A stretch of 64,000 nt of DNA from an uncultured Gemmataceae bacterium (lineage in GTDB: Bacteria; Planctomycetota; Planctomycetia; Gemmatales; Gemmataceae): the NCBI GenBank assembly GCA_937923405.1, contig CALDUY010000003.1, positions 99,918 through 163,917 of the forward strand, read 5' to 3'. The notes beneath the pieces were generated by a model. That model ran no database searches. It was not told the DNA's origin and worked only from the letters and a program-made list of their open reading frames with translations. Below are positions 25,668 to 34,418 of this stretch, piece by piece. Every line of letters starts with the position of its first letter. Within the stretch, counting starts at the first letter, position 1. A program made the translations under genes and the position numbers.

Positions 25668-26393
25668 ATGCCTATTCACGACTGGACCCGCGTTCGTGCC
25701 AATCGCTTCCATGACTTTCATCAGCGTTGGATGATCGCGCTGAGTAATACTCTCAATGCGGGACGTTTACCGGAGGGGTATTTTGCCATGGTCGAACAGA
25801 TCACCGGCGGCCCCGAGCCAGACGTGGTCACCTTAGAGCTGCCACGCGAACCACCGTCCACTCCTGCTGGCGTGGCGGTCACGGCCAAGCCCCCGCAAGC
25901 GAGGCTTGTACAACGTATCGAAACACTTCGATATGCTCGCAAGGCGAATCGAGTAACGATCCGGCATCCGGACGGCGATGTAGTGGCCGTGATTGAGATC
26001 GTCTCGCCGGGCAACAAATCGAGCCGGGAAGGGCTACATTCGTTTGCCCGCAAGGCGGTGGCGCTGTTGACCGCAAAGATTCATCTATTGATCGTCGATT
26101 TGTTTCCGCCGTCGAAACGCGATCCACAGGGCATCCACAAGGTGATCTTGAGCCGACTGGACGACGATCAGCCGTTTGAACTGCCGCCGGACAAACCGTT
26201 GACTGTGGTATCCTACTCGGCCTCGGGCGAGATCGTGGCCTACATCGAACCGGTGGCGGTGGGCGACGTGCTGCCAGAGATGCCGATCTTTTTGAGCTGG
26301 GATCACTACGTCCCGTGCCCGCTGGAGGAGACGTACCAAACGGCGTGGGAGCAGTTCCCCGTCCCGCTACGAGGACCGCTGGAAAAGAACTAG
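25668..26393 (+). CDS. DUF4058 family protein
   Basis: ATG 25668 (MPIHDWTRV) lies seven bases after AGGAGG; 241 residues. The opening MPIHDWTRVRANRFHDFHQ and the central VIEIVSPGNKSSREG match DUF4058, a family frequent in planctomycetes and cyanobacteria with no assigned function. The central strand-loop VIEIVSPGNK, preceded by an aspartate-rich turn (HPDGDVVA), resembles a PD-(D/E)xK nuclease core, but the match is weak. No signal peptide or membrane segment is present. No neighbour gives a functional hint: it is flanked by gene-free stretches of more than 300 bases on both sides. Confidence 0.8.
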   Translation: MPIHDWTRVRANRFHDFHQRWMIALSNTLNAGRLPEGYFAMVEQITGGPEPDVVTLELPREPPSTPAGVAVTAKPPQARLVQRIETLRYARKANRVTIRHPDGDVVAVIEIVSPGNKSSREGLHSFARKAVALLTAKIHLLIVDLFPPSKRDPQGIHKVILSRLDDDQPFELPPDKPLTVVSYSASGEIVAYIEPVAVGDVLPEMPIFLSWDHYVPCPLEETYQTAWEQFPVPLRGPLEKN

Positions 26394-26427
26394 CGGTTCA
26401 GGGCAGCTGAATAGTGAGGTGGCGACA

Positions 26428-26456
26428 CCACGGAGGACTTACGTTCTCCGCTCGGA
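26428..26456. repeat. dispersed repeat, copy similar to 29452-29525
   Basis: CCACGGAGGACTTACGTTCTCCGCTCGGA closely matches the left arm of the inverted pair at 29452-29525. It lies in a 327-base gap without genes. The internal GGAG/CTCC complementarity makes it REP-like. Confidence 0.55.
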
Positions 26457-26612
26457 AGCTCGAAGACGCGAACCGCCCACAGTTTCAGCTGCAAGCAACC
26501 ACTAGCAGCGAATAAAACTCGTCCTACTGGTGAAGAGTATGGGTTCAGAGAATACTTGCTCCCACGCGCTGGTTCTCTCTCCCAAATGAGGTTGCACGAA
26601 TTAATCGCAGTT

Positions 26613-26675
26613 CCCCTCTCCCTGAAGGGAGAAGGGGCGAGACAAGCGGTTCCTCTCTCCCTGAGGGGAGAGGGG
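26613..26675. repeat. two adjacent REP-like palindromes
   Basis: Two imperfect tandem units, each a hairpin of CCCCTCTCCCT and AGGGAGAAGGGG type (26613-26637 and 26652-26675), are separated by GCGAGACAAGCGGTT. A related GGCTAGGCAAGC follows the second unit. They lie between the convergent DUF4058 and DUF1501 genes, where they could also end transcription. Confidence 0.65.
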
Positions 26676-26720
26676 GCTAGGCAAGCAACTACAGAGCCTA
26701 CCTCGATGCGGATTTGCGTT

Positions 26721-27989
26721 TCAGATTAGCTCGCGGACAGGTTCCCGATCGTCGAGCAGATGCATCGGTCGGCCCGAGCCGTTGGTAAAGGTCATCGCTG
26801 GGTCCACACCGATCGCGTGGTACAACGTACTCAGCACCTGCTGCACGGTGTAGCGACGATCACGAGGATACTCGCCGCGCGCGCTGGAAGCGCCAATGGC
26901 CTGCCCCATGCGGAGACCGCCGCCCGCCACTAAAGCACTCATCACCGGAGCCCAGTGATCGCGTCCACCGTCGCTGTTGTTAATGCGTGGCGTCCGCCCA
27001 AACTCGCCCCACATGATGACTACCACGTCCTTGTCCATGCCGCGATCGTGTAGATCCTGAACCAGATTGGCCACCCCACGATCGACCTGCGGCAATTGCT
27101 TGCGGAGGGACTTGAAGTTGCCCGAGTGCGTATCCCAACCGCCGATCGACAGCGTGACACAACCCACGCCGGCCTCGACCAGCCGTCGAGCGGTTAGAAA
27201 GCTCTCGATGCCTTTGTAGCGATCGCGCGATCGGGGATCCTCTTGCTTCAGATCAAGCGCCTTGCGCACGGCTCCACTGGCGACCATGTCAAACGCCCGA
27301 GCAGTAAACGAATCAATCCCCTTCATCGTGCCAGTGCTGTCAATGTCGCGACGGAGGTCATCGAAGGCGGAAAGCAGCGATTTGCGATCGTCCATGCGGG
27401 TGGCGTCGATGCCATTGGCCAGACGCAGGTTGCGGAAGCCTGGCCCATCTGGTGTGAACGGACGATGAGCCACACCGAGAAAGCCCGGTTCGGTGCCGCG
27501 CGACATGCCTCGTAGAGAGACAAACGGCGGAATGTCGTTGGTCCCAGCTCCGCGGAGCCTGGACATCACCGCGCCGAAGCTGGGATGATTGGCCGTGCGA
27601 TTAGCCTGTTCGCTCCAGCCGGTCATCACCAATGAATCACTGTGCTCATCCACCGAGACGATGGAGCGAATGCAGGCGAGCTTATCCCACATCTTGGCCT
27701 GTAACGGGAAGTGCTCGCAGATTTGCACGCCAGGTACGTTCGTCGCGATCGGCTTGAACTCGCCGCGATACTCTTTGGGGGCATCAGGCTTGAGATCGTA
27801 CATGTCCATGTGCGACGGACCACCAGGTAGATAAATCATGATAGCCGACTTGTTCGAGCAACACGTAGCTTCGCGAGCACGCAGCAGCCCGGCCAGTGAA
27901 AGCCCCGCGCCAAACGCACCGATTTGCAGGAAGTTTCTCCGCGTCACATGGTCGCAGTACCGTTGGCGTTCCCCCCAAAGCGTGATCAT
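26721..27989 (-). CDS. DUF1501 family protein, stand-alone copy
   Basis: ATG 27989 (MITLWGERQRYCDHVTRRNF) follows a GGGGGG-rich ribosome site; the frame also has an earlier ATG-like start at 28019. The product has 422 residues. The twin-arginine leader TRRNFLQIGAFGAGLSLAGLL (about 16-36) precedes the DUF1501 body with YLPGGPSHMDMYDLKP, the IGGWDTHSGNF segment, MWGEFGRTPRINNSDGGRDHW and a C-terminal YHAIGVDPAMTF. Unlike the other two copies in the window it has no adjacent DUF1549/DUF1553 partner. It also differs clearly in sequence from them, being of the shorter subtype with VSVDEHSDSLVMTG. Confidence 0.88.
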   Translation of the reverse strand: MITLWGERQRYCDHVTRRNFLQIGAFGAGLSLAGLLRAREATCCSNKSAIMIYLPGGPSHMDMYDLKPDAPKEYRGEFKPIATNVPGVQICEHFPLQAKMWDKLACIRSIVSVDEHSDSLVMTGWSEQANRTANHPSFGAVMSRLRGAGTNDIPPFVSLRGMSRGTEPGFLGVAHRPFTPDGPGFRNLRLANGIDATRMDDRKSLLSAFDDLRRDIDSTGTMKGIDSFTARAFDMVASGAVRKALDLKQEDPRSRDRYKGIESFLTARRLVEAGVGCVTLSIGGWDTHSGNFKSLRKQLPQVDRGVANLVQDLHDRGMDKDVVVIMWGEFGRTPRINNSDGGRDHWAPVMSALVAGGGLRMGQAIGASSARGEYPRDRRYTVQQVLSTLYHAIGVDPAMTFTNGSGRPMHLLDDREPVRELI

Positions 27990-28270
27990 CGAAAGATACC
28001 CCCCAATTAAAGGTGTCACTCTCCGGCTGCTGCCGGAAAGGATTAAGGTGAGCCTGTGTGATGCTACACGCTCACTTTTGTGGATGCAACGAAGAATCCG
28101 TGCAGATGGAAGAATTCCTACGCAGGTTGGAATTCCCTCCAGCGTCTGGCAGGACGAACTTCTCTAGTTTTCCTCGGCTGCCACTCCCTGGAAAGTTCAC
28201 CTTGATTTCCTCCCTGCCGCGGAGTATACCCGCGCGGCGGTTCGGTAAAGCCAGCTAGGAGGCGCAAGTC

Positions 28271-29440
28271 ATGGATGACTTTGATTCCCTCGTGATCGGA
28301 GGCGGATTTCATGGCTGTATGCTAGCAGCGTTTCTGGCCCAACGGGGCGATCGCACGCTGCTGGTCGAACAAGGCGAAACGTTGCTGGGCCGGGCTTCGC
28401 GAGTCAACCCCGGGCGGCTGCATTTAGGAACGCCACGCGATCTGGGATCTGCTCGATTGACCTTGCGCCAGCAGTGCCGTCTCCGTCAGCAGTTTCAGGA
28501 CTGTTTACTCACTCCACGGGCCATGATTTTGGCTGTTGGCCATGCCGCCCCGAAGGTGAACGCCTCTCGACTCTACGAACTGTATCGCCGACTAGGGCTA
28601 TTGATTGAAACGGCTCCGGAATCGATCCGGCAACTCTTCGATTCAGCCCACATTGAAGCGGTGTTCGTCGTCGAGGAATGGATCGTCGACGTCGGCCAGC
28701 TCCGCGATCGACTCTACACACTCCTGGATCACAATCGAGTCTCTGTCGCCCTGTCCACTCGCGCTGAACGAATCGAGTCGCTTGGCGGAAGTCAGCTTCG
28801 TGTGCGACTCTCCACAGGGGAGATTGAGGTTCGCCGAGTCTTTAATTGTACCTACTCACAAATAAACACCCTACAATATCGCTCGGGTTTCTCGCCTATT
28901 CCGTTGCGGCACGAAATCGCTGAATTGGTACTGACCGAGGTGCCAACTCCTCTACATTCCATGGGAGTGTCAATCCTCAGCGGCCCATTTTTTTCGCTGA
29001 CTCCTTACGCTGGCACCAATCGGCACATGCTGACACAAACGCGCTTTGTGCCGATCGCTAGCTGGGCCGATCTGGGGCCACCGCAGCTCGCTGCCGACGA
29101 GGTGCTAGCTCGCATCTCTCGGCGCACCGGCTTTGAACGCATGCGCCGAGAAGCTAGCCGCTATATGCCGTGTCTGGGCGATCTGCGCTATCGCCAATCA
29201 CTGTGGGAGATTCGCACCGTCCCCGCAGAGAGTGATGCCACCGCGTTGGTGTTGCCCGCTGGGGAAGGCTGCAATCTGTACTGTGTGTTAGGCACACGGC
29301 TGGACTGTATTTATGATATTCTAGATCAAGTGAGTAACTTTTTGAGTCTTGAGCCTTCTCCCAGAGTTGCCCCTTGCACCTCGACGGCTGCTGCTGACTG
29401 CTACGCGGTCAGCGAAACGAGGATGTGGTCGCTTTTCTAG
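28271..29440 (+). CDS. FAD-dependent oxidoreductase (DAO-like), odd C-terminus
   Basis: ATG 28271 has GGAGG upstream; 389 residues. The N-terminal Rossmann FAD motif is VIGGGFHGCMLAAFLAQRG (GxGxxG-type, residues 7-25), with the ribose-binding acid in LLVEQGE. A substrate domain of the glycine/D-amino-acid oxidase type follows. The last segment recognisable as the fold is the second FAD-binding stretch PAGEGCNLYCVLGTRLDCIYDILDQ (about 330-355). The remaining 34 residues look like low-complexity read-through and run up to a repeat at 29452. A stop lost by mutation or an insertion at the 3' end would explain this. The substrate is unknown. Confidence 0.78.
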   Translation: MDDFDSLVIGGGFHGCMLAAFLAQRGDRTLLVEQGETLLGRASRVNPGRLHLGTPRDLGSARLTLRQQCRLRQQFQDCLLTPRAMILAVGHAAPKVNASRLYELYRRLGLLIETAPESIRQLFDSAHIEAVFVVEEWIVDVGQLRDRLYTLLDHNRVSVALSTRAERIESLGGSQLRVRLSTGEIEVRRVFNCTYSQINTLQYRSGFSPIPLRHEIAELVLTEVPTPLHSMGVSILSGPFFSLTPYAGTNRHMLTQTRFVPIASWADLGPPQLAADEVLARISRRTGFERMRREASRYMPCLGDLRYRQSLWEIRTVPAESDATALVLPAGEGCNLYCVLGTRLDCIYDILDQVSNFLSLEPSPRVAPCTSTAAADCYAVSETRMWSLF

Positions 29441-29451
29441 ACAGTATATCC

Positions 29452-29525
29452 CCACGGAGGACTTCGCCCTCCGCTCGGATGAACGGCTTACTCCGATCCG
29501 AGCGGAAAGCGTTAGCCCTCCGTGC
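29452..29525. repeat. inverted pair of dispersed REP-like repeats
   Basis: CCACGGAGGACTTCGCCCTCCGCTCGGAT (from 29452) is followed by its inverted variant ATCCGAGCGGAAAGCGTTAGCCCTCCGTG (to 29525). The left arm recurs at 26428. It sits between the convergent FAD oxidoreductase and glycosyltransferase genes. The arrangement resembles a BIME-like pair and could act as a bidirectional terminator. Confidence 0.65.
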
Positions 29526-29556
29526 TTCAGACAACCCCCCGATTCGAGAAGATGTA

Positions 29557-30804
29557 TCAGAACATCGAGAAGGCGGCGTCGGTGGCGTTCAGCGGACGGC
29601 GGAACTCTTGGAAAAACTGAACGATGTTCTGGAGACACTTACCCAATTCATAGCGTTCGAGAATACGCTGCCGAGCTGCCTCGCGCAGTTGGTTGGACAG
29701 TTCGACATCGCTCAACACTCGCAAGGCGCGATCAGCGAGGCCATCGACGTCGTAGAAGTCGGCGAGCAGCCCCTGCTGACCGTCGTCGATGAACTCCTGA
29801 ATCGGTGCGGTGGCTGACCCGACCACGGCACAGCCCGAGGCCATCGCCTGAAGCAGTGATTGCGGCGCGGTGTAAGGAACGGTCAACGAGAGGTGCAGAT
29901 CACTGATATTAAAGAGTTGAGCGATCTCCGTAGGAGGGATCAGACCTAGAAAAGCAAATCGACTCAGATCATAGTCTTCACGCGAGAGTACCCACTGCTT
30001 GAAGGACTGCTCGCGCGGCAAGTGATAGATCTCATGGCCGTAGTTGGTGCGTTCGGCCCCAACGACGAGGAAGCGGATGTCGTTGCGTGCCTGGCAGATG
30101 CGTTTGGCCACCTGCATGAAAATGTCGAAACCGCGCACCGATTCAAGCCCACGAGAAACGTAAGTCACGTATTTGGTATTCCGGTCGATGGGCTGTTCGC
30201 GAAATGTGGCCGGCTTGTCCCGAGGCTGGAAGAAGTGGCAATCGACGCCTTCGTTCAAGACGCGCAATTTGTGCCGCCATTCCATCGGACAAGTCGAGCT
30301 TTGGTAGGCCGTCGGGGTATAGCCGGCATCGCAGTAGGCCAGGTGCAGGTGGGTGAACGTGTGATAGCCGGCGTTGAAGAGGCGGACGCCCTCGGGGGGA
30401 GGAAACTCCTTGCGGAGGACCATTTCCGGCCCCCAGAACGGCGGTGGCAACAGTTCATAGAAGCCGACGAAGGGGCAATCGTAGAGATTGCGAAGATACA
30501 GCATGGTGCCATACGACATGTGCCCAACGACCAGGTCGGGCTGCAGTTCGCGCACGCCACGCAGGCCACGATAGATCGCGGTCATGTGGTCGAACAAGCC
30601 CTGGATGGAATCGGGATTGTAGAAGACCTTGGGCTGCGGCTCGTCGTCCTTGAGCCGATAGTTGATGTGATTAAACGGTAGTTGCAGGTGGGTCGTGTCT
30701 ACCGAGGTGACGAAGGTGCAATTCCAGCGCAACTGGGTGGAGAGAAAGTGAGCGAGTAGTCCGAACTGGGCGGGAAAGTTCGGATGGAGAAACATCACTT
30801 GCAT
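29557..30804 (-). CDS. glycosyltransferase, GT4-like
   Basis: ATG 30804 has AAGGAG nine bases upstream; 415 residues. The two-Rossmann GT-B layout is visible: LHPNFPAQFGLLAHFL at the N-terminus, and YVSRGLESVRGFDIFMQVAKRI (about 218-240) starting the donor-binding half. The late segment YTAPQSLLQAMASGCAVVGSATAPIQEFI (about 325-353) contains the glutamine/glutamate region binding the nucleotide sugar in GT4 enzymes. It lacks a transmembrane segment. The acceptor is unknown and no polysaccharide locus is adjacent. Confidence 0.85.
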   Translation of the reverse strand: MQVMFLHPNFPAQFGLLAHFLSTQLRWNCTFVTSVDTTHLQLPFNHINYRLKDDEPQPKVFYNPDSIQGLFDHMTAIYRGLRGVRELQPDLVVGHMSYGTMLYLRNLYDCPFVGFYELLPPPFWGPEMVLRKEFPPPEGVRLFNAGYHTFTHLHLAYCDAGYTPTAYQSSTCPMEWRHKLRVLNEGVDCHFFQPRDKPATFREQPIDRNTKYVTYVSRGLESVRGFDIFMQVAKRICQARNDIRFLVVGAERTNYGHEIYHLPREQSFKQWVLSREDYDLSRFAFLGLIPPTEIAQLFNISDLHLSLTVPYTAPQSLLQAMASGCAVVGSATAPIQEFIDDGQQGLLADFYDVDGLADRALRVLSDVELSNQLREAARQRILERYELGKCLQNIVQFFQEFRRPLNATDAAFSMF

Positions 30805-31033
30805 GCGGACAGGCTCCTTCCCGGAACGTGAGAGAATTAGTGAATCTTCCAGGGCCGATTGTGCCGATTATAGCACCTGAATCGGTAGTTCCTACCGGAA
30901 GGTCCTAAAGAAGCCTATTTGGACTTGACGAATTGAAGGGGCGAGACTATTGGGTTGCCTCGATCTATCGAACAATTTGGGTCAAGAGGCAGCGTCGGCC
31001 AACGGGGGGCTGAAGCGCCAGAAGAGCCAAAGC

Positions 31034-31080
31034 GGGCAGGCGAGCGGAACGAGCCGCTCGTTAGGGGGGCTGTACTGCCC
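31034..31080 (+). other. structured leader hairpin upstream of the secretin gene
   Basis: In the 415-base gap 30805-31219 an outer stem GGGCAG/CTGCCC (31034-31039 with 31075-31080) encloses a perfect inner stem CGAGCGG/CCGCTCG (31041-31047 with 31054-31060, loop AACGAG). A second hairpin, CCGTTCC/GGAACCGG, lies at about 31176-31193. A weak promoter (TTGACG at 30925-30930 and TATTGG 17 bases on) would place both in the mRNA leader. Function is unknown; no riboswitch class was recognised. Confidence 0.45.
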
Positions 31081-31219
31081 AGATCGAGCGACCATTGTTC
31101 GAGCGTTACGTTACAGAGTTAGGTGCCACCCCGACATCACCGGGTAGCGCCCGGCCCGGAGGCCGCCATGCGGCGCCGTTCCGGAGGAACCGGCACGAGC
31201 CTGAGGGGGAGGAAGAGGT

Positions 31220-33481
31220 ATGTTGACCTGGACGGGGACACAGAGGCAGCATCGACCGGATGGTCGCCGCCTGGCGTGGCGAGGGGCAAAATGCCCCTAC
31301 TCGAACCAGGAGCGTCGCACCCGGTCTGCTCTGGCCGGAATGGTCGCCACCGCCCTAGGGATCACATCCCTGGTCGTGGCCCTACAGCCGGCCTGGGCCC
31401 AACAGCCCAACGCTGGCCTCCAACCACACATGTTGGGCGCACCGCGGACCTCTGCTCGCGAGATGATCGCGCGTCGCCCCGAAACGATTACGCTCACCTC
31501 GGGGCAGGCTGAAGCCGGCAAGAATGCCAACGCTGCCCAGGGAGCCACTAACAACGCAGTGGCTGAGGGCGAACCGCCGGCTCAGCCTCGTAATCCACAC
31601 GCGGGCATGCTCAACATGCCGATTCCTCCCCGACCTGCGGTCATCACGTCTGATGCCAGTCAGTACATCAAGCAGGTCTCGGGTCCTGATAACGTCCTGG
31701 AAGTGATCGTTGGTCGGTTACAGATCTTCGATCTGCTCGGCTCGCCGAAGCGTCTCCAGGTCGGTGACGAGACGATCGCCAACTACGCGCTGCTCAGCAC
31801 AACGGAACTGTCGTTGCAAGGGCTTCGGGTGGGTAGCACAGTCCTGAACATCTGGTTCCAGGATCATGTCGATCCCAACAAGTCCAAACTCGTCAGCTTC
31901 TTGGTTCGTGTGCTGCCTGACCCGGACGCTCGTCTGCGCCTGGAACGCGCCTACAAGAACCTCGAACGCGAGATCAACAAGCTATTCCCGGACAGCCGCG
32001 TCACCCTGCAACTGATCGGCGACAAGCTCGCAGTTCGCGGCGATGCTAAGGACTTCGTCGAAGCTAATCAGATCATGCGGACCGTGAACGCCAACCTGCT
32101 GCATGAAACTGCCGACTCGCCTGATCTGAGCCGCTCTGCCCTGGCGGACCCGATCAACCAAGTCAACCGAGTGATGCCGGCCTTCCATCGCCAAGTGGTG
32201 AACATGCTGCGAGTGCCCGGCGAACAACAGATCATGCTTCAGGTTCAGGTCGTCGAGGTCGATCGTGCCGCTGCCCGCAGCATCGGTCTGAACTTCGGAA
32301 CGTTCCGCAACTCGGGGTCGTTCTTCGTTGGCGGGACGACCGGAAACTTCGCCAACACCAGCCTCGGCGGCTTCGGCGGTGGAGCCTTCGCCAACTTCGG
32401 CGGCAACAACCTCGGTCTGACTGGCTTGGGGGGGCTACCCAACCTGCCCATCGCCATCGACAACGGCCAGATTCAGCTTGCTTGCTTGGCACTGCGTAAC
32501 CTCAGCTATGCTCGCTACTTGGCCGAGCCGAACTTGGTGGCCAGCAACGGGGTGACCGCAAACTTCCAGGCCGGTGGCCTGCTGCCTGTCCCGGTCATCG
32601 CCGGTACCGCCGCCGCCAACCTGGCCGGAGTCAACTTCATCCCCACCGGCGTGCAACTGGCCTTCACTCCGTACATCACCGACCGGGACCGGGTGCGGTT
32701 GACGATCAACGCCGAGATCAGCGATCGTGACCTGAACGTCGTGCCGACTCTGATCGACGGAGCGGCGGTGCCCAGCCTCATCACTCGCAACTTCTCGACG
32801 ACGGTGGAACTCCGCGAAGGACAAACGCTGGCGGTGGCCGGTCTGATCGAGAACAAACTCGACGCCGACTCGTCCAAGATACCTGGCCTGGGACATATAC
32901 CGATCCTCGGCTGGATCGCGGGCTACAACCGAATCGGCAACCGCGAGAAGGAACTGGTGATCCTGGTGACCCCGCGGCTGGTCCACCCGCTGGAGTGCAA
33001 CGAGGTGCCGCCGCTGCCTGGTCTGGATCTGATCGAGCCGAACGACTGGGAGTTCTACTTGCTGGGCCGCTTGGAGAGCCACATTGCCGACTACCGCAGC
33101 CCGATCCGCACCGACAAGAGCCGCATGAAGCAGGCCCGCATGATGGAGAATCAGTATCTCTTCGGTCCCTCGGGTCCGAGTGTGGATCTGCCGCCGGATG
33201 CCTCTGAGACTCTGATGAAGCCAGCGATCCCGGATCTGCCGCCCAGCCCGACGATGCCGACACCGCTCACCACGCCGACGACGCCGTCACCGGTCAACAA
33301 ACTGCCGACGGGCACAGCGGCTCCAACTCCGACCAACAGCCTACCGACTATGCTACCCCCGCCTCCGACGAACCGAGCACCGGCTCCGATTCCAGCTACG
33401 CTAGACACACCGCGAACCGGCCCTGTCGCTCCGATGAGCGGTACTTCGCTGCCAACTCGCGCTAGCGGAACAATCCGCTAA
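31220..33481 (+). CDS. secretin, CpaC/RcpA-type (Tad/type II-III secretion outer-membrane channel)
   Basis: ATG 31220 follows the purine-rich GAGGGGGAGGAAGAGG; 753 residues. A signal-like hydrophobic segment (about 38-60, ending PAWAQQ) is followed by an N-terminal pilus-assembly domain (about 145-235, with GSPKRLQVGDETIANYAL and STVLNIWFQDH). A BON-like segment comes next, and then the secretin domain (about 330-600). There EQQIMLQVQVVEVDRAAARSIG, a glycine-rich gate region, and the signature VPTLIDGAAVPSLITRNFSTTVELREGQTLAVAGL are clear. The tail (650-753) is Pro/Thr-rich. Secretins form multimeric outer-membrane pores. Downstream lie a secreted Gly/Trp-rich protein and a TadD-like TPR lipoprotein, but no TadA ATPase or TadB/C was found. 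Confidence 0.9.
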   Translation: MLTWTGTQRQHRPDGRRLAWRGAKCPYSNQERRTRSALAGMVATALGITSLVVALQPAWAQQPNAGLQPHMLGAPRTSAREMIARRPETITLTSGQAEAGKNANAAQGATNNAVAEGEPPAQPRNPHAGMLNMPIPPRPAVITSDASQYIKQVSGPDNVLEVIVGRLQIFDLLGSPKRLQVGDETIANYALLSTTELSLQGLRVGSTVLNIWFQDHVDPNKSKLVSFLVRVLPDPDARLRLERAYKNLEREINKLFPDSRVTLQLIGDKLAVRGDAKDFVEANQIMRTVNANLLHETADSPDLSRSALADPINQVNRVMPAFHRQVVNMLRVPGEQQIMLQVQVVEVDRAAARSIGLNFGTFRNSGSFFVGGTTGNFANTSLGGFGGGAFANFGGNNLGLTGLGGLPNLPIAIDNGQIQLACLALRNLSYARYLAEPNLVASNGVTANFQAGGLLPVPVIAGTAAANLAGVNFIPTGVQLAFTPYITDRDRVRLTINAEISDRDLNVVPTLIDGAAVPSLITRNFSTTVELREGQTLAVAGLIENKLDADSSKIPGLGHIPILGWIAGYNRIGNREKELVILVTPRLVHPLECNEVPPLPGLDLIEPNDWEFYLLGRLESHIADYRSPIRTDKSRMKQARMMENQYLFGPSGPSVDLPPDASETLMKPAIPDLPPSPTMPTPLTTPTTPSPVNKLPTGTAAPTPTNSLPTMLPPPPTNRAPAPIPATLDTPRTGPVAPMSGTSLPTRASGTIR

Positions 33482-33525
33482 TGAAACGCTCGGCGTAGCA
33501 GGTGAATGGGAGGCACAAGCCCCCC

Positions 33526-33590
33526 AGGGTCTACGCCCCCTCGAGAGCAACGGACTGCTCTCGATCGCCACTCGACTGAAAATAGACCCT
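33526..33590. other. nested inverted repeats after the secretin gene
   Basis: AGGGTCTA (33526-33533) pairs with TAGACCCT (33583-33590), followed by CTTTCC. Nested inside, CGAGAGCA (33542-33549) pairs perfectly with TGCTCTCG (33556-33563). This may be a terminator of the secretin transcript or an attenuator/leader element of the next gene, whose ribosome site (AGGAGA) starts about 18 bases later. Confidence 0.6.
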
Positions 33591-33621
33591 CTTTCCTGAG
33601 CTATACAGGAGACAGCGAGCC

Positions 33622-34338
33622 ATGCACGGACATAGGCACTGGCTGCGGCAAGTGACCCGCCCACTGACCGCAGCAGCACTAGGACTGGCGTTGAGCGCCC
33701 CTCAAGCTAACGCCCACGGGATACGACCGGCCACGGTGCCCGAGGATCTGGGAGCGGCGACCCATCGCATCTTCCAGGCCCAAGTGGACAAGGCCGCTGC
33801 TGATGCCTTCGTGATCTACGAGATCGAATGGCACGGCGAAACGGCCAACCTTGGTCCCTTCGGGCGATTCCATCTGGACCGGATTATTCGCCGACTGCCA
33901 CCGACTCCCTATCAGGTGTTGATCCAGATTCATCCCAGTGATGAGCTGAATCAGAAGCGTCGGGACTTCATCGTCAATGCCCTGCTCCAGGCGGGGATCG
34001 GCGACGCCGAGAACCGCGTCGTGGTCGGCCCGCCTGCCGCAGAAAGCCTGTACGGCGACGAAGCTGTCATGATGTATCCGTTCTTCATCACCTCACGGTT
34101 CTGGGGAACAGGCTTCGGCGGCGGCTGGGGCGGCTGGGGCGGTATGGGTGGCTGGGGCGGTATGGGCGGCTGGGGCGGCTTTGGGCGCTTCGGCGGCTTC
34201 GGCTGGGGCGGCATGGGTGGCTGGGGCGGCTGGGGCGGCTGGGGCGGCCTCGGGGCCTTCGGCTGGGGCGGCTTCGGCGGTTGGGGTGGTTATGGCGGTG
34301 GCGGCTACGGCGGCGGCTACCGCGGCCTGGGCTACTAA
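33622..34338 (+). CDS. secreted Gly/Trp-rich protein of unknown function
   Basis: ATG 33622 follows AGGAGACAG; 238 residues. A signal peptide (about 1-32, ending ANAHG) precedes a compact globular region (40-155) with VIYEIEWHGETANLGPFG and a likely OmpA/TPR-free alpha/beta pattern that was not recognised. Residues 165-238 are a low-complexity tail of GGWGG/GGMGGWGG repeats, with Trp, Met, Phe and Tyr spaced among the glycines. Such tails are seen in adhesive or aggregating surface proteins, but no domain family was identified. It lies between a secretin and a TPR lipoprotein, so it may be a structural part of the same surface apparatus. Confidence 0.8.
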   Translation: MHGHRHWLRQVTRPLTAAALGLALSAPQANAHGIRPATVPEDLGAATHRIFQAQVDKAAADAFVIYEIEWHGETANLGPFGRFHLDRIIRRLPPTPYQVLIQIHPSDELNQKRRDFIVNALLQAGIGDAENRVVVGPPAAESLYGDEAVMMYPFFITSRFWGTGFGGGWGGWGGMGGWGGMGGWGGFGRFGGFGWGGMGGWGGWGGWGGLGAFGWGGFGGWGGYGGGGYGGGYRGLGY

Positions 34339-34354
34339 GCCAGATACATGTTCC

Positions 34355-34379
34355 GCCGAGGGCGACTTTCGCTCTCGGC
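34355..34379. terminator. terminator-like hairpin after the Gly/Trp-rich gene
   Basis: GCCGAGGGCGA (34355-34365) and TCGCTCTCGGC (34369-34379) pair with one G-U pair around a CTT loop and are followed by TTCTCTCCTTTCC. It would end or attenuate transcription before the TPR lipoprotein gene. Confidence 0.6.
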
Positions 34380-34418
34380 TTCTCTCCTTTCCAATCGACC
34401 GCGAACGGGGTGCGGATC

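Noticed and set aside
26613..26675. CRISPR array
   Set aside because: Only two palindromic units with one short spacer; they are hairpins of REP type, and no cas gene is present anywhere in the window.
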